This document shows, in pieces, positions 26,595 through 37,620 of a stretch of 64,000 nt of DNA. The translations under genes and the position numbers were made by a program. The stretch comes from Aliiroseovarius pelagivivens (GTDB lineage: Bacteria > Pseudomonadota > Alphaproteobacteria > Rhodobacterales > Rhodobacteraceae). The stretch spans positions 496,001 through 560,000 of the forward strand of contig NZ_OMOI01000002.1 of the NCBI RefSeq assembly GCF_900302485.1, read 5' to 3'. The stretch's first letter is position 1. The number at the start of each line of letters is the position of its first letter. The notes under the pieces are model-generated. The model searched no databases. It was not told the origin of the DNA and saw only the letters and a program-made list of their open reading frames with translations.

Positions 26595-27866
26595 ATGTCT
26601 GAATACCGTCTGAACCTAGCCGATCTTAAAGCCAAAAGCCCGAAAGAGCTGGTTACTATGGCTGAAGAGCTCGAGATCGAAAACGCCTCGACCATGCGCA
26701 AAGGGGACATCATGTTCTCGATCCTGCGTGAACGTGCTGATGAAGAATGGATCATCGGCGGGGACGGGGTGCTGGAAGTGCTGCAAGACGGCTTTGGCTT
26801 CCTGCGTTCGCCCGAGGCAAACTATCTGCCGGGCCCCGATGACATCTATGTTTCGCCTGACATGATCCGCCAATACTCGCTGCGTACCGGTGACACTGTC
26901 GAAGCTGTCATTGAAGCGCCGGGTGACAACGAGAATTACTTTGCCATCACAAAGGTCGAACGGATTAACTTCGCCGATCCCGAAGATGCAAAACACAAGG
27001 TTGCGTTCGACAACCTGACGCCTCTGTATCCCGATGAACGCCTGAAGATGGAGATCGAAGATCCCACCATCAAAGACCGCTCGGCCCGTGTGATCGATCT
27101 GGTCGCGCCGATCGGGAAAGGCCAGCGTTCGCTTATCGTGGCGCCGCCGCGTACGGGTAAGACGGTGATCCTGCAAAACATCGCCCACTCGATCGAAAAG
27201 AACCACCCCGAGTGCTATCTGATCGTTCTTCTGATCGACGAACGCCCGGAAGAGGTGACGGACATGCAGCGGTCCGTGAAAGGCGAGGTTGTGTCCTCGA
27301 CCTTCGACGAACCTGCAACGCGTCACGTAGCCGTGTCGGAAATGGTGATCGAAAAAGCCAAGCGTCTTGTCGAACACAAGCGCGACGTCGTGATCCTGCT
27401 GGACTCGATCACCCGTCTGGGCCGTGCGTTCAACACGACCGTCCCGTCATCGGGTAAGGTTCTGACCGGTGGTGTAGATGCCAACGCCCTGCAGCGTCCG
27501 AAGCGTTTCTTTGGTGCGGCACGTAACATCGAAGAGGGCGGCTCGCTGACCATCATCGCGACCGCGCTGATCGATACCGGATCGCGCATGGACGAAGTGA
27601 TCTTTGAAGAATTCAAAGGCACCGGCAACAGCGAGATCGTGCTGGATCGCAAGATCGCTGACAAGCGCGTCTTCCCGGCCATCGACATTCTGAAATCCGG
27701 CACCCGGAAAGAGGACCTTCTGGTCGATCCGAAAGACCTGCAGAAAACCTATGTTCTGCGCCGCATTCTGAACCCGATGGGTACCACGGATGCTGTTGAA
27801 TTCCTGCTTTCTAAGCTGAAGCAGACCAAGTCGAATTCGGAATTCTTCGACTCGATGAACACCTAA
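26595..27866 (+). CDS. rho: Transcription termination factor Rho
   Basis: Rho is the hexameric RNA helicase that ends transcripts. The 423-residue protein has the N-terminal helix bundle, the RNA-binding cold-shock domain with [15 protein letters not shown], the Walker [22 protein letters not shown] and [16 protein letters not shown] (Walker B), and the R-loop region [12 protein letters not shown]. The 125 bases upstream contain a TTGACA at 26544 with no convincing -10 and a small hairpin at 26505-26517. In other bacteria rho leader RNA is autoregulated; I see no proof here. Confidence 0.98.
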   Translation: MSEYRLNLADLKAKSPKELVTMAEELEIENASTMRKGDIMFSILRERADEEWIIGGDGVLEVLQDGFGFLRSPEANYLPGPDDIYVSPDMIRQYSLRTGDTVEAVIEAPGDNENYFAITKVERINFADPEDAKHKVAFDNLTPLYPDERLKMEIEDPTIKDRSARVIDLVAPIGKGQRSLIVAPPRTGKTVILQNIAHSIEKNHPECYLIVLLIDERPEEVTDMQRSVKGEVVSSTFDEPATRHVAVSEMVIEKAKRLVEHKRDVVILLDSITRLGRAFNTTVPSSGKVLTGGVDANALQRPKRFFGAARNIEEGGSLTIIATALIDTGSRMDEVIFEEFKGTGNSEIVLDRKIADKRVFPAIDILKSGTRKEDLLVDPKDLQKTYVLRRILNPMGTTDAVEFLLSKLKQTKSNSEFFDSMNT

Positions 27867-27894
27867 TATGTAACTAAATCAATAGGTTAGTCCA

Positions 27895-29184
27895 ATGGAC
27901 ACGATCTATGCTCTTGCCAGTGCTCGCGGGAAAGCGGGCGTCGCGGTGGTCCGGATTTCCGGGCCACACGCGTTTTCTGCGGTCCGCGCACTTGCGGGCA
28001 ATCTACCTGCACTGCGTCGTGCGGGATTGCGCCGTCTGGTAAATGCGGACGGGGCGTTGCTGGACGAAGCCTTGGTGCTGCTGTTCGAAGCAGGTTCCAG
28101 CTTTACCGGTGAAGACGTAGCCGAGCTTCAATTGCATGGATCGACGGCTGTGGTCCGTGCCGTGCTGGCCGAGCTATCAAAGCAAGACGGCTTGCGCCCC
28201 GCAGAGCCCGGAGAATTCACCCGCCGCGCGCTTGAAAACGAATGCCTCGACCTGGCGCAGGTAGAGGGGCTGGCGGACCTTCTGGATGCCGAGACCGAGG
28301 CACAGCGCAAGCAGGCCGTAGGCGTGCTGTCTGGCGCTCTGGGCGCCCTCGCTGGGGCGTGGCGCACCGACCTGATCCGTGCGGCTGCACTGCTGGAAGC
28401 CACCATTGATTTCGCGGATGAAGACGTGCCCGTTGATGTCTCGCCCGAAGTGAACGCGCTGCTGGACACCACGCTGGAAAGCCTTGAACGCGAAACCGCG
28501 GGTACGCGCATTGCCGAACGGATCCGTGATGGGTTTGAGGTGGCGATTGTAGGTCGTCCGAATGCCGGGAAATCCACGCTTCTAAACACGCTGGCAGGGC
28601 GTGAGGCGGCGATCACCTCGGATATTGCTGGGACCACCCGCGACGTGATTGAGGTCCATATGGAGCTTGCAGGGCTTCCTGTGACGGTGCTGGACACGGC
28701 AGGTGTCCGCGACACCCAAGATCAGGTTGAAGCCATCGGTGTGGCTAGGGCGCTTGAGCGCGCAAAGGCTGCGGATATTCGCGTCTTCCTGCTGGAAGGG
28801 GCCGATGATCGGCCCGCGATGGACCCGTTGAAAGATGATCTTGTGGTGCACGGAAAGGCCGATCTGGGTGCGTCTGGCGACTTGGTTGTCTCGGGTAAAA
28901 CCGGGCAGGGCATGGATCAGCTGGTGCAAAAGATCTCGTCCGTTCTAGAAACCCGTGTTCAGGGGGCGGGGATCGCGACGCGCGAGCGGCACCGTATCGC
29001 GATGGAACGTGCCCTGTTCTCTTTGGAAGATGCGCGAATCGAGGTACAACACGGCCCCGAACGCGCTGAATTTGCCGCAGAAGAGATCAGAACTGCCATT
29101 CGTGCCCTTGATAGTCTTGTCGGGCATGTCGATGTAGAGCATCTGCTGGACGAGATCTTCTCGAGCTTTTGTCTGGGAAAATAG
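27895..29184 (+). CDS. mnmE: tRNA uridine-5-carboxymethylaminomethyl modification GTPase MnmE
   Basis: MnmE works with MnmG to modify the wobble uridine of tRNAs. The 429-residue protein has the formyl-THF-binding N-terminal part, the G domain with [12 protein letters not shown] at about residue 220, IAGTTRD and DTAGVRDT, and the C-terminal Cys in SFCLGK that is essential in E. coli. It lies just upstream of mnmG on the same strand, as a functional pair. Confidence 0.97.
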   Translation: MDTIYALASARGKAGVAVVRISGPHAFSAVRALAGNLPALRRAGLRRLVNADGALLDEALVLLFEAGSSFTGEDVAELQLHGSTAVVRAVLAELSKQDGLRPAEPGEFTRRALENECLDLAQVEGLADLLDAETEAQRKQAVGVLSGALGALAGAWRTDLIRAAALLEATIDFADEDVPVDVSPEVNALLDTTLESLERETAGTRIAERIRDGFEVAIVGRPNAGKSTLLNTLAGREAAITSDIAGTTRDVIEVHMELAGLPVTVLDTAGVRDTQDQVEAIGVARALERAKAADIRVFLLEGADDRPAMDPLKDDLVVHGKADLGASGDLVVSGKTGQGMDQLVQKISSVLETRVQGAGIATRERHRIAMERALFSLEDARIEVQHGPERAEFAAEEIRTAIRALDSLVGHVDVEHLLDEIFSSFCLGK

Positions 29185-29203
29185 CGTGTGCGTAGCGAAG
29201 GAG

Positions 29204-29219
29204 TGTTTCACGTGAAACA
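29204..29219. promoter_or_regulatory. parS site 1 (ParB binding site)
   Basis: Reads TGTTTCACGTGAAACA, a perfect 16-bp palindrome and exact match to the parS consensus. It lies between the ribosome site (29198-29203) and the start of mnmG, about 3.2 kb from the oriC candidate. Confidence 0.92.
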
Positions 29220-31080
29220 TTTGGATTTCGATGTGATTGTTGTTGGGGGCGGGCACGCTGGTGCCGACGCTGCCCACGCTGCTGCGCGTATGGGTGCAAA
29301 CACCGCATTGATCACTTTGCGTAAAGAAGATCTGGGTGTGATGTCCTGTAACCCCGCTATCGGTGGGCTTGGAAAAGGCCATTTGGTGCGCGAGATTGAT
29401 GCGCTTGATGGCTTGATGGGGCGCGTTTCTGACCAAGCGGGCATTCAATTCCGTCTGCTGAATCGCCGTAAAGGGCCCGCCGTACAAGGCCCGCGTGCGC
29501 AGGCAGACCGTGCGATCTATCGCAAAGCCATGTCTGCCGAGATCCTGTCGACCAAAGGCCTGACCCTGATCGAAGGTGAAACGACTGACCTGATCATGGA
29601 CGGAAACCGTGTAGGCGGTGTCGTGCTTGAAGACGGATCGCAGCTGCATGCGGGCGCTGTGGTGCTGACTACAGGCACGTTTTTGCGTGGGATTATCCAT
29701 ATCGGCGACAAGCAAAGCCAAGGCGGCCGCATGGGGGATCGCCCGTCGGTCAAACTGGCGGAACGTATTGATTCCTTTGGGCTTCCGCTTGGGCGCCTGA
29801 AAACAGGAACCCCTCCGCGACTGAATGGGAAAACCATCAATTGGGACATTCTGGCGTCGCAGCCGGGCGACGATGATCCCGCGATGTTTTCCTTTATGAA
29901 TAAGGCGCCAATCGCACGGCAGATTTCCTGCGGGATCACGCATACGAACATGCAAACGCATGACATTATTCGCGCCAATCTGGACCGCTCGGCCATGTAT
30001 GGCGGCCACATCGACGGTGTTGGGCCGCGATATTGCCCGTCAATCGAAGATAAAATCGTGCGCTTTGCAGACAAAGACAGCCATCAGATTTTCCTCGAAC
30101 CAGAGGGGCTGGACGATGATACGGTGTATCCCAACGGGATCAGCACCTCTTTACCGGTCGAGGTTCAGGAAGATTACGTGCGTTCGATCGTTGGGCTTGA
30201 GAATGTTGAGATTCTTCAGCCTGGTTATGCCATCGAGTATGACTACGTCGACCCGCGCTCGTTGACCGAAACTCTGTCGCTTCGGGATGTGCCCGGGCTT
30301 TATCTTGCTGGTCAGATCAACGGAACCACTGGGTACGAAGAAGCTGCAGCGCAAGGTCTGGTCGCCGGCACCAATGCAGCGCTTGCGGTGCAGGGCAGGG
30401 ATCCTGTGATTTTTTCGCGTTCGAACTCTTATATCGGCGTCATGGTCGACGATTTGATCACGCGCGGCGTCACCGAGCCTTACCGCATGTTCACATCACG
30501 CGCCGAGTACCGCCTGTCGCTTCGTGCGGATAATGCGGATCAGCGCCTGACGCCCTTGGGAATTGACCTCGGACTTGTAAAGCAAATGCGGAAAACGGCG
30601 TTTGAAGCCAAGCGCGAAGCGTTGGAGCAAGCGAAAGACAAGCTGACGCAAGTCACCTATACACCACAAGATCTAGTAGGCTTGGACCTGAATGTACGTA
30701 AGGATGGTACAAGACGCACCGCTTACGAGCTTCTTGCCTTCCCCGACATGAGTTTTGAAAAGCTGGTTCAGTTGGATGAATCTCTTGATCAGATAGATGA
30801 TGAGGTGAAGCTCCAAGTCGCCCGGGATGCGCTTTATGCGAACTATATTGAACGTCAGCAGAAGGATGTTGAGGCCCTAAAGCGGGACGAAGCGCACGTA
30901 ATTCCGGAAGATTTCGATTATTCAGCGTTTAGCGGGCTTTCGAACGAGCTTGCATCGAAGCTTCAGGCCTCACGACCGCGGACTTTGGCGCATGCCAGCC
31001 GGGTCGAGGGTATGACCCCTGCAGCGCTGACGCTTCTTTTGTCGAAGATTCGCCAGTTCGAGCGGAAGCGCACAGCATGA
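29212..31080 (+). CDS. mnmG: tRNA uridine modification enzyme MnmG (GidA)
   Basis: MnmG is the FAD enzyme that, with MnmE, adds the carboxymethylaminomethyl group to wobble uridines. It has the FAD loop [48 protein letters not shown] and [14 protein letters not shown] motifs, and ends in a helical domain that binds MnmE. I chose the GTG at 29212, which has AAGGAG at 29198-29203 with 8 nt spacing; GTG at 29203 (MFHVKH) and 29188 are alternatives. The first parS overlaps this start. Confidence 0.96.
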   Translation: MKHLDFDVIVVGGGHAGADAAHAAARMGANTALITLRKEDLGVMSCNPAIGGLGKGHLVREIDALDGLMGRVSDQAGIQFRLLNRRKGPAVQGPRAQADRAIYRKAMSAEILSTKGLTLIEGETTDLIMDGNRVGGVVLEDGSQLHAGAVVLTTGTFLRGIIHIGDKQSQGGRMGDRPSVKLAERIDSFGLPLGRLKTGTPPRLNGKTINWDILASQPGDDDPAMFSFMNKAPIARQISCGITHTNMQTHDIIRANLDRSAMYGGHIDGVGPRYCPSIEDKIVRFADKDSHQIFLEPEGLDDDTVYPNGISTSLPVEVQEDYVRSIVGLENVEILQPGYAIEYDYVDPRSLTETLSLRDVPGLYLAGQINGTTGYEEAAAQGLVAGTNAALAVQGRDPVIFSRSNSYIGVMVDDLITRGVTEPYRMFTSRAEYRLSLRADNADQRLTPLGIDLGLVKQMRKTAFEAKREALEQAKDKLTQVTYTPQDLVGLDLNVRKDGTRRTAYELLAFPDMSFEKLVQLDESLDQIDDEVKLQVARDALYANYIERQQKDVEALKRDEAHVIPEDFDYSAFSGLSNELASKLQASRPRTLAHASRVEGMTPAALTLLLSKIRQFERKRTA

Positions 31081-31697
31081 ATCACGCCGAATTTCAGAGC
31101 CAGGTCGATGTTTCACGTGAAACATTCGAGCGACTCGAGGCCTATGTCGCATTGCTGACCAAGTGGAACACCGCAATTAATCTGGTTTCGCCCAGTACGA
31201 TTTCGCAGATTTGGTCGCGGCACATTCTTGATTCGGCCCAGATATATGGGCTTGCGCCAGAAAACCCCAATATATGGTGTGACCTCGGATCGGGCGGGGG
31301 GCTTCCAGCGCTAGTCGTTTCGATCATGGCGAAGGACATTCGTCCCGGCCTTTCGATGACTTGTATTGAAAGCGATCTGCGTAAGGCGACCTTCTTGCGG
31401 ACCGTCGCGCGCGAATTGGATCTTAAATTGACCGTCCGGTCAGAACGAATCGAGAAAGCCGAGCCTCAGAGTGCTGATATCCTGTCTGCACGCGCCTTGG
31501 CGCCGCTTAACGCACTTTGTGGCTTTGCCAAGCGCCACTTAAGGCCCGGCGGCGTTGCGATTTTCCCAAAGGGCGAAAACTATCGCCAGGAAGTACACGA
31601 AGCCCTTGAAAACTGGTCGTTTCAGCTTGATACATATCCCAGCAAGACCCATCCAAATGCCGTTATTCTGAAGATCGGAGAAATCTCACGTGTCTGA
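31077..31697 (+). CDS. rsmG: 16S rRNA G527 methyltransferase RsmG (GidB)
   Basis: RsmG makes m7G527 in 16S rRNA. The 206-residue protein has [12 protein letters not shown], the SAM loop [30 protein letters not shown] and SARALAPLN. Its ATG overlaps the mnmG TGA (ATGA). Codons of residues 11-17 contain the second parS palindrome, reading VSRET in protein. It is followed by parA, overlapping by eight bases. Confidence 0.96.
   Translation: MNHAEFQSQVDVSRETFERLEAYVALLTKWNTAINLVSPSTISQIWSRHILDSAQIYGLAPENPNIWCDLGSGGGLPALVVSIMAKDIRPGLSMTCIESDLRKATFLRTVARELDLKLTVRSERIEKAEPQSADILSARALAPLNALCGFAKRHLRPGGVAIFPKGENYRQEVHEALENWSFQLDTYPSKTHPNAVILKIGEISRV
31109..31124. promoter_or_regulatory. parS site 2 (ParB binding site)
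   Basis: A second exact copy of TGTTTCACGTGAAACA, inside the early codons of rsmG and 1905 bp from the first. It lies about 0.6 kb upstream of parA. Confidence 0.92.
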
Positions 31698-32481
31698 CCA
31701 ATTCCAAGAACGCGGGCCGAAGATTATTGCCATCACCAATCAGAAAGGCGGCGTCGGGAAGACGACAACAACGATCAACCTGGGCGCGGGGCTGGCTGAA
31801 GCTGGAAAACGTGTTCTTTTGATTGATCTGGACCCGCAGGGCAATGCGTCGACTGGGTTGGGTGTCTCGGCCGATGATCGCGATATGAGCACTTACGATC
31901 TTTTGTTGGAAGAGGCGTCCGTGCTGGACGTCATTACCAAAACCACCGTCGAACATTTGCTGATTTCACCGGCGACAACTGATCTGTCTTCAGCTGATAT
32001 CGAGCTGGTATCGAATGAAAAGCGCAGCCACCTGTTGCGGGACGCACTGCGAGATGTTGCGTTGTCTAAGCTCGACCTCGACTATATCTTGATTGATTGC
32101 CCCCCTTCTTTGAACCTTCTGACTGTAAATGCACTGGTCGCAGCAGACAGCGTTTTGATCCCGCTTCAAAGTGAGTTCTTTGCACTGGAAGGCTTGTCAC
32201 AGCTTCTTCTGACCGTTCGCGAAGTCCGCCAAGCCGCCAATCAGCAGCTCAGAATCGAAGGCGTTGTGTTGACCATGTATGACAGCCGCAACAACCTGTC
32301 TCGCCAGGTCGAGGCCGACGCGCGCGAGAACCTGGGCGAACTGGTCTTCAAGACCATGATTCCGCGCAATGTGCGCGTCAGCGAGGCGCCCTCTTTCGCG
32401 CTGCCGGTCTTGATGTATGATCCGACGTCCAAAGGTAGCCGAGCCTATCGAAATCTGGCGGCGGAACTGATTAAACGATGA
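31690..32481 (+). CDS. parA: Chromosome partitioning ATPase ParA
   Basis: ParA is the Walker-type ATPase that moves ParB-bound origins to the cell pole. The 263-residue protein has the deviant Walker A KGGVGKTTTTINLG at about residue 17, DLDPQGNASTGLG, and the switch II region YILIDCPPSLNLLTVNA. The start GTG at 31690 overlaps the rsmG end. The short N-terminus before the Walker motif fits a chromosomal (type Ib-like) ParA. Confidence 0.97.
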   Translation: MSDQFQERGPKIIAITNQKGGVGKTTTTINLGAGLAEAGKRVLLIDLDPQGNASTGLGVSADDRDMSTYDLLLEEASVLDVITKTTVEHLLISPATTDLSSADIELVSNEKRSHLLRDALRDVALSKLDLDYILIDCPPSLNLLTVNALVAADSVLIPLQSEFFALEGLSQLLLTVREVRQAANQQLRIEGVVLTMYDSRNNLSRQVEADARENLGELVFKTMIPRNVRVSEAPSFALPVLMYDPTSKGSRAYRNLAAELIKR

Positions 32482-32494
32482 TCGGAGGCGAGTA

Positions 32495-33382
32495 ATGAGC
32501 AAATCAAAGAAAAATCGCGGCTTGGGACGTGGCTTGTCGGCCCTGATGGCGGATGTTGCTGTCGAAGAAATGCCTAAAGGATCTTCGCCAGAGCCACGCC
32601 GCGCAGATATGATGGTTCCGATTGAGAAGGTTAAGCCGAACCCGGAACAGCCGCGCCGCACCTTTACGCCAGAGCAGCTAGATGATCTGGCGGCCTCGGT
32701 GAAGGAAAAGGGGGTTATCCAGCCCCTTATTGTGCGTCCGCGCCCCGGAAGTGACGATGAGTACGAGATTGTCGCGGGCGAACGCCGTTGGCGCGCGTCA
32801 CAGATGGCGAAACTTCACCAACTTCCTGTAATCATTCGAGAATATTCCGACACCGAGGCGTTGGAAGTCGCGATTATCGAGAACATTCAACGCGCTGATC
32901 TGAATGCTATTGAAGAGGCAGCCGGCTATCGCGATCTGATGGACCGGTTTGGGCATACGCAGGAAAAAGTTTCGGAAGCTCTGGGCAAAAGCCGCAGCCA
33001 CATTGCCAACTTGCTGCGCCTTTTGAACTTGCCAGATGATGTTCAGGCCTTTGTGCGCGACGGAAAACTGACAGCCGGACACGCGCGGACACTGGTTACC
33101 GCAGTTAATCCCTCGGCCTTGGCGCGCGAGATCATCAATAAAGGTCTGTCGGTGCGCGCTGCCGAGAAGCTGGCGAAGGGATCTGCACCAAGCAAGCCGC
33201 GCCCAGCAAGCCCGAAGGCCGAGAAAGACGCCGACACCAAGGCGCTGGAAGGCGATCTGTCGGCGACGATGGGTATGAAGGTTCAGATTGACCACAAAGC
33301 GGGCGGAGAGGCGGGGACCGTCACCATTCGCTATCAAAATCTGGATCAGCTGGACGATATTTGCAGCAAGTTGTCGGTTTAA
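32495..33382 (+). CDS. parB: Chromosome partitioning protein ParB
   Basis: ParB binds parS and spreads on DNA to build the partition complex; it has a CTPase core. The 295-residue protein has the N-terminal LGRGLSALM arginine-finger region for ParA, VKPNPEQPRRTF, the GERRWRA motif (CTP binding), the helix-turn-helix EKVSEALGKSRSHIANLLRLL and a C-terminal dimerisation part. The two perfect parS sites are 1.4 and 3.3 kb upstream. The last four bases overlap the convergent hemW gene. Confidence 0.97.
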   Translation: MSKSKKNRGLGRGLSALMADVAVEEMPKGSSPEPRRADMMVPIEKVKPNPEQPRRTFTPEQLDDLAASVKEKGVIQPLIVRPRPGSDDEYEIVAGERRWRASQMAKLHQLPVIIREYSDTEALEVAIIENIQRADLNAIEEAAGYRDLMDRFGHTQEKVSEALGKSRSHIANLLRLLNLPDDVQAFVRDGKLTAGHARTLVTAVNPSALAREIINKGLSVRAAEKLAKGSAPSKPRPASPKAEKDADTKALEGDLSATMGMKVQIDHKAGGEAGTVTIRYQNLDQLDDICSKLSV

Positions 33383-34536
33383 TCCGGCAAAAGCTCTCGT
33401 AGAATACCATTTAGCACCGGGCGGCCATTTTCGGTCGCCCGAAGTGTATTCCCGTCCAGGTCGATCAGATCAAGCTCAATCAAGTCTTTGAATTTATTAA
33501 CGTTAATCGGGTTCTCGTGGATCTTGTTCAGACGGGCAAGATCGATACCCTCGGCGGTGCGAAGGCCCATCAGCAAGAATTCCGCTGCCCATTCGTCGGC
33601 CGGAATGACGTCACGCAGGCTTTCACCACTGCCTTGCGACACAGTTTTCAGCCATTCATTCGGCGCCAGCGCGGTTTCCGTCGCATAGCGCGTTCCGTTA
33701 AGCGTGATGCGCCCATGCGCGCCGGGTCCAATCCCCAGCCAGTCGCCAGATCGCCAATAAATCAAGTTATGTCGGCTTTCATCGCCAGGTCGCGCGTGGT
33801 TCGAGACCTCGTAGGCCGGAATTCCGGCATCGCGCGTAATGCGCTGAGTCAGGAAGAACATTTCAGTGGCTTGTTCATCAAGCGGAAGGCCCAGAAGCTT
33901 TCCAGCTTCATGTCGTGCGCCGAATGCGGTGCCGGGTTCGATAGTCAGCTGGTACATCGACAGGTGTGACGGCTCGAAGCTGAGCGCTTCGCGCAATTCT
34001 TCATCCCAGGCTTCAATACTTTGATCCTGACGGGCATAGATCAGGTCGAAGTTAACCCGAGAAAACAGCGATTTCGCCAGCGTTAGAGCCTGTTTCGCCT
34101 CATCCACACTGTGCAGGCGACCAAGTTTCCGCAGGTCGTCATTGTTCAAAGCCTGAATGCCCATCGACACGCGATTTACGCCGCCATCGCGGTATCCAGC
34201 GAAGTTTTGCGCTTCGATCGAGCTGGGGTTGGCCTCTAGTGTGATCTCGATATCGTTGGCAAAGGTCCAGTGTTGCTTTGCCTCATCAATGATCGCGGCC
34301 ACGGTTTCCGGGGCCATCAGGCTGGGCGTGCCGCCACCGAAATAGATCGAATCCAGTACGCGGCCTTCAGTTTCAGCCCCAACGCGGCGCAACTCGGCAA
34401 GATAGGCCTCAAGCCACGCGGATTGATCGATTGTCGTCGCCACATGGCTGTTGAAATCGCAATAGGGGCATTTCGAGGCGCAGAACGGCCAATGCACATA
34501 CAGCCCGAAGCCGCCGATTTGCCAGTTCTCAGGCAA
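33379..34536 (-). CDS. hemW: Heme chaperone HemW (radical SAM)
   Basis: HemW binds heme and is linked to the insertion of heme into respiratory proteins; it is related to oxygen-independent HemN but lacks its N-terminal Cys needed for catalysis. The 385-residue protein has the radical SAM motif [10 protein letters not shown] (residues 18-27), GGGTPS, EANPSS and [11 protein letters not shown]. It overlaps rdgB by eight bases and is co-transcribed with it. Confidence 0.95.
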   Translation of the reverse strand: MPENWQIGGFGLYVHWPFCASKCPYCDFNSHVATTIDQSAWLEAYLAELRRVGAETEGRVLDSIYFGGGTPSLMAPETVAAIIDEAKQHWTFANDIEITLEANPSSIEAQNFAGYRDGGVNRVSMGIQALNNDDLRKLGRLHSVDEAKQALTLAKSLFSRVNFDLIYARQDQSIEAWDEELREALSFEPSHLSMYQLTIEPGTAFGARHEAGKLLGLPLDEQATEMFFLTQRITRDAGIPAYEVSNHARPGDESRHNLIYWRSGDWLGIGPGAHGRITLNGTRYATETALAPNEWLKTVSQGSGESLRDVIPADEWAAEFLLMGLRTAEGIDLARLNKIHENPINVNKFKDLIELDLIDLDGNTLRATENGRPVLNGILRELLPD

Positions 34537-35137
34537 AGGCGCCCTTCACCAGCTTGGCAAACGCGTCGGCGCGATGGCTCATCTGGTGCTTCTTGTCTGG
34601 ATCCATTTCGCCAAAGGTGATGTCGAAGCCTTCAGGCACGAAAATCGGGTCATACCCAAAGCCTTGATCGCCGCGCATGGGCCACGTCAGCGATCCTTCG
34701 ACTTTGCCTTCGAAAACCTCGTCATGTCCGTCGGGCCAGGCAAGGCACAGCGTGCAGCAAAACCGAGCGGTGCGGGGCAGGGGCGCGTTCTTTTCTTCCA
34801 GAAGCGTCCAGGTTTTTTCCATCGCCATGGGAAAATCACGCCCGTTCGGCGTTTCGGCCCAATCTGCGGTGTAAACGCCCGGCGCGCCGTCCAGCGCGTC
34901 AACCATGATGCCGCTGTCATCCGACAGGGCGGGCAATCCGCTTTCTTTGGCGGCGAAATGAGCTTTGATCTGGGCGTTGCCGATGAAGGTGTCTTCGGTT
35001 TCTTCCGGTTCTTCCAATCCCAGAGCGCCAGCAGAGGTGACGGCGATGCCAAAAGGCTCTAACAAGGCGGAAATCTCGCGTAATTTGCCCGCATTGTGGG
35101 TGGCTACTACCAGTTTATCGCCGTCAAACTTCCGCAT
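34529..35137 (-). CDS. rdgB: XTP/dITP pyrophosphatase RdgB
   Basis: RdgB removes XTP and dITP from the nucleotide pool. The 202-residue protein has the [13 protein letters not shown] start, [22 protein letters not shown] and [11 protein letters not shown] motifs, and [10 protein letters not shown] at the C-terminal end. It overlaps rph by one base and hemW by eight bases. Confidence 0.96.
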   Translation of the reverse strand: MRKFDGDKLVVATHNAGKLREISALLEPFGIAVTSAGALGLEEPEETEDTFIGNAQIKAHFAAKESGLPALSDDSGIMVDALDGAPGVYTADWAETPNGRDFPMAMEKTWTLLEEKNAPLPRTARFCCTLCLAWPDGHDEVFEGKVEGSLTWPMRGDQGFGYDPIFVPEGFDITFGEMDPDKKHQMSHRADAFAKLVKGAFA

Positions 35138-35847
35138 TATGCTGTCGCCTGAAGTTGTGCTGCGACCAGCTCGGACACGCCTTTGTCGGCCAGATCCATC
35201 AACTGGTTCATTTGATCGCGGGTGAAGGTCGAGCCTTCAGCGGACATCTGCACTTCGATCAGTTTCGGGCCGCAGAGAACAAAGTTGCCATCAACACCGG
35301 CTTCGCTGTCTTCCGGATAGTCCAGATCCAGCACTGGCTGACCAGCATAAATACCGCAGGAAACGGCAGCGACCGGATCCATCAGCGGATCGGTGGTGAT
35401 GTCGCCAGCTTTCAGCAGCTTGTTCACCGCCAAACGCAGCGCAACCCAACCGCCAGTGATCGCAGCACAGCGGGTGCCGCCATCGGCTTGGATCACGTCG
35501 CAATCCACGGTGATCTGACGTTCGCCCAGGGCCACCAGATCGATGCCTGCACGCAGCGAACGGCCGATCAGGCGTTGAATTTCAACAGTACGGCCGCCCT
35601 GTTTGCCGGCAGCGGCCTCGCGACGCATGCGCGAACCGGTCGAACGGGGCAGCATGCCGTATTCCGCAGTCACCCAGCCCTTGCCGGTATTGCGAAGAAA
35701 CGGGGGAACGCGCGCTTCCAGCGAGGCGGTGCACAGCACATGCGTATCGCCTACCCGGATCATGCAAGATCCTTCGGCGTGTTTTGTTACCCCGGTCTCG
35801 ATTGAAATCGGGCGCATTTGATCTAAATCTCGAGCTGAGGGGCGCAT
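35137..35847 (-). CDS. rph: Ribonuclease PH
   Basis: RNase PH is a phosphorolytic 3'-5' exonuclease that trims tRNA and other RNA ends. The 236-residue protein starts [14 protein letters not shown], has [16 protein letters not shown] and the phosphate-binding [34 protein letters not shown] and [14 protein letters not shown]. The ATG at 35847 is used because the upstream 45 residues lie in the hrcA promoter region. It is divergent from hrcA with 70 bases between. Confidence 0.96.
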   Translation of the reverse strand: MRPSARDLDQMRPISIETGVTKHAEGSCMIRVGDTHVLCTASLEARVPPFLRNTGKGWVTAEYGMLPRSTGSRMRREAAAGKQGGRTVEIQRLIGRSLRAGIDLVALGERQITVDCDVIQADGGTRCAAITGGWVALRLAVNKLLKAGDITTDPLMDPVAAVSCGIYAGQPVLDLDYPEDSEAGVDGNFVLCGPKLIEVQMSAEGSTFTRDQMNQLMDLADKGVSELVAAQLQATA

Positions 35848-35917
35848 GGCTTCTTCCTTTGTTTCCGCTTTGAAAGCGTGATAGCCATGGGTCCGGCAAA
35901 AAGGCAAGGCTAAGCTG

Positions 35918-36979
35918 ATGGCAGACGCTTCTGATTTGATCGGAGACATGAATGATCGCTCGCGCGAGGTCTTCCGGTGCATCGTAGAAAGCTATCTTGA
36001 AACGGGCGCGCCGGTTGGATCGCGCAGCCTGACCCGCAGCCTGACGGAAAATGTCAGCGCGGCAACCATTCGCAATGTGATGCAAGACCTAGAGTACATG
36101 GGGTTGTTGGACAGTCCACATGTCTCGGCTGGGCGCATCCCGACGGAACTTGGCTTGCGGATGTTTGTGGATGGGCTGCTTGAAGTGTCGGATCTGACGA
36201 TGGATGACCGACAGAAAATTGATGCAACTGTCGGAAATGAAAGCAATATCAACTCGATGATGGATCGGGTGGGCGCGGCTTTGTCCGGGATCACGGCGGG
36301 GGCCAGTTTGGTTCTGACGCCCAAACACGAAGCGCCGATCAAACATATCGAGTTCGTGTCGCTTGGACCCGACCGGGCCTTGGCGGTGCTGGTCTTTGCG
36401 GATGGTCACGTGGAAAACCGCGTGTTCGAACCGCCCGTGGGGCAAACCCCAAGCTCGATGCGAGAGGCGGCGAACTTCCTGAACGCTTTGGCCGAAGGCC
36501 GTACGATTTCCGAGCTTCAGCGGATTATTTCATCCGAAATCACAAATCGGCGGCAAGAACTCGACACGCTGGCGCAGGCCTTGATCGAAAGCGGCGCTGC
36601 GATTTGGGAGAACGAGGGCCAGACCTATGAACGGCTAATCGTGCGCGGACGCTCGAATCTTCTAACAGAAGACGGGCCCGAGATTGATTTGGAGCGCATC
36701 CGAACGCTGTTTGATGACCTTGAACGTAAGCGTGATATCGCCGAATTCCTTGATCTGGCCGATCAGGGCGAAGGCGTGCGCATTTTTATTGGGTCCGAGA
36801 ACAAACTTTTCTCACTTTCGGGTTCCTCTTTGGTGGTTTCCCCTTATATGAACGCTGATCGAAAGATCATTGGTGCTGTGGGTGTGATTGGCCCGACGCG
36901 GCTGAACTATGGGCGGATTGTTCCTGTTGTGGACTATACCGCGCAATTGATCGGCAAAATGATCTCGGATCGAGGATAA
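35918..36979 (+). CDS. hrcA: Heat-inducible transcription repressor HrcA
   Basis: HrcA binds CIRCE elements upstream of groESL and other chaperone genes and represses them at normal temperature. The 353-residue protein has an N-terminal winged helix ([28 protein letters not shown]) with [18 protein letters not shown], and a dimerisation GAF-like domain. grpE follows after 24 bases. No CIRCE (TTAGCACTC-N9-GAGTGCTAA) was found in the 70 bases upstream of hrcA, so its targets are elsewhere. Confidence 0.96.
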   Translation: MADASDLIGDMNDRSREVFRCIVESYLETGAPVGSRSLTRSLTENVSAATIRNVMQDLEYMGLLDSPHVSAGRIPTELGLRMFVDGLLEVSDLTMDDRQKIDATVGNESNINSMMDRVGAALSGITAGASLVLTPKHEAPIKHIEFVSLGPDRALAVLVFADGHVENRVFEPPVGQTPSSMREAANFLNALAEGRTISELQRIISSEITNRRQELDTLAQALIESGAAIWENEGQTYERLIVRGRSNLLTEDGPEIDLERIRTLFDDLERKRDIAEFLDLADQGEGVRIFIGSENKLFSLSGSSLVVSPYMNADRKIIGAVGVIGPTRLNYGRIVPVVDYTAQLIGKMISDRG

Positions 36980-37003
36980 AGGCCGAGGATAGAGGCAAAG
37001 ATT

Positions 37004-37564
37004 ATGACGGACGCGAAAACCGAACGCGCAGAGGAACTGGAACCGGGCATCGACAAGCTGATGACCGAAGAAGTGACCCTTGAGGACGAGGTGAACCTCG
37101 AAGACGAGCTGATTGCCGCGCGTGCAGAGCGTGACGAGATGAAAGATCGTTTCATGCGTGCGCTGGCGGATGCAGAGAATTCCCGCAAACGTGGCGAACG
37201 TGACCGTCGCGAGGCCGAGAACTATGGCGGATCGAAGTTGGCGCGCGACATGCTGCCGGTCTACGACAACATGAAACGCGCGCTTGAGGCATCCAGCGAT
37301 GCTGGTGAAGCGGATAAGGCTCTGCTGGAGGGCGTTCAGCTAACCATGCGCGCCTTGTTGGGCATCTTTGACAAGCACGGCATTCACCTGCTGTCACCCG
37401 AAATTGGCGATGAGTTTGACCCGGAAGTTCACGAAGCCATGTTCGAAGCCCCGGTGCCCGGCACCAGAGCTGGCGATATCATTCAGGTAATGGCTGAAGG
37501 CTTCATGCTGCATGACCGATTGCTGCGCCCGGCGCAGGTTGGCGTGTCGTCGACACCGAAGTAA
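37004..37564 (+). CDS. grpE: Nucleotide exchange factor GrpE
   Basis: GrpE exchanges ADP for ATP on DnaK. The 186-residue protein has an acidic N-terminus, a long coiled coil (about 40-85, RAERDEMKDRFMRALADAENSRKRGERDRR) and the C-terminal beta domain with FDPEVHEAMFEAP and GFMLHDRLLRPAQVGVS. It forms an operon with hrcA and is followed by a strong terminator. Confidence 0.97.
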   Translation: MTDAKTERAEELEPGIDKLMTEEVTLEDEVNLEDELIAARAERDEMKDRFMRALADAENSRKRGERDRREAENYGGSKLARDMLPVYDNMKRALEASSDAGEADKALLEGVQLTMRALLGIFDKHGIHLLSPEIGDEFDPEVHEAMFEAPVPGTRAGDIIQVMAEGFMLHDRLLRPAQVGVSSTPK

Positions 37565-37590
37565 GCGGCTCTAACGCAGCTGAATTTGGC

Positions 37591-37620
37591 TAAACGCCCT
37601 CGGATTTCCGGGGGCGTTTA
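37591..37620. terminator. Bidirectional terminator between grpE and mutS
   Basis: TAAACGCCC and GGGCGTTTA flank a 12-base loop that can also pair (CGGATTTCCG). It overlaps the mutS stop codon. It can end transcripts from both sides. Confidence 0.8.

Noticed and set aside
35848..35917. CIRCE operator upstream of hrcA
   Set aside because: No TTAGCACTC-N9-GAGTGCTAA or close variant is present in the gap.
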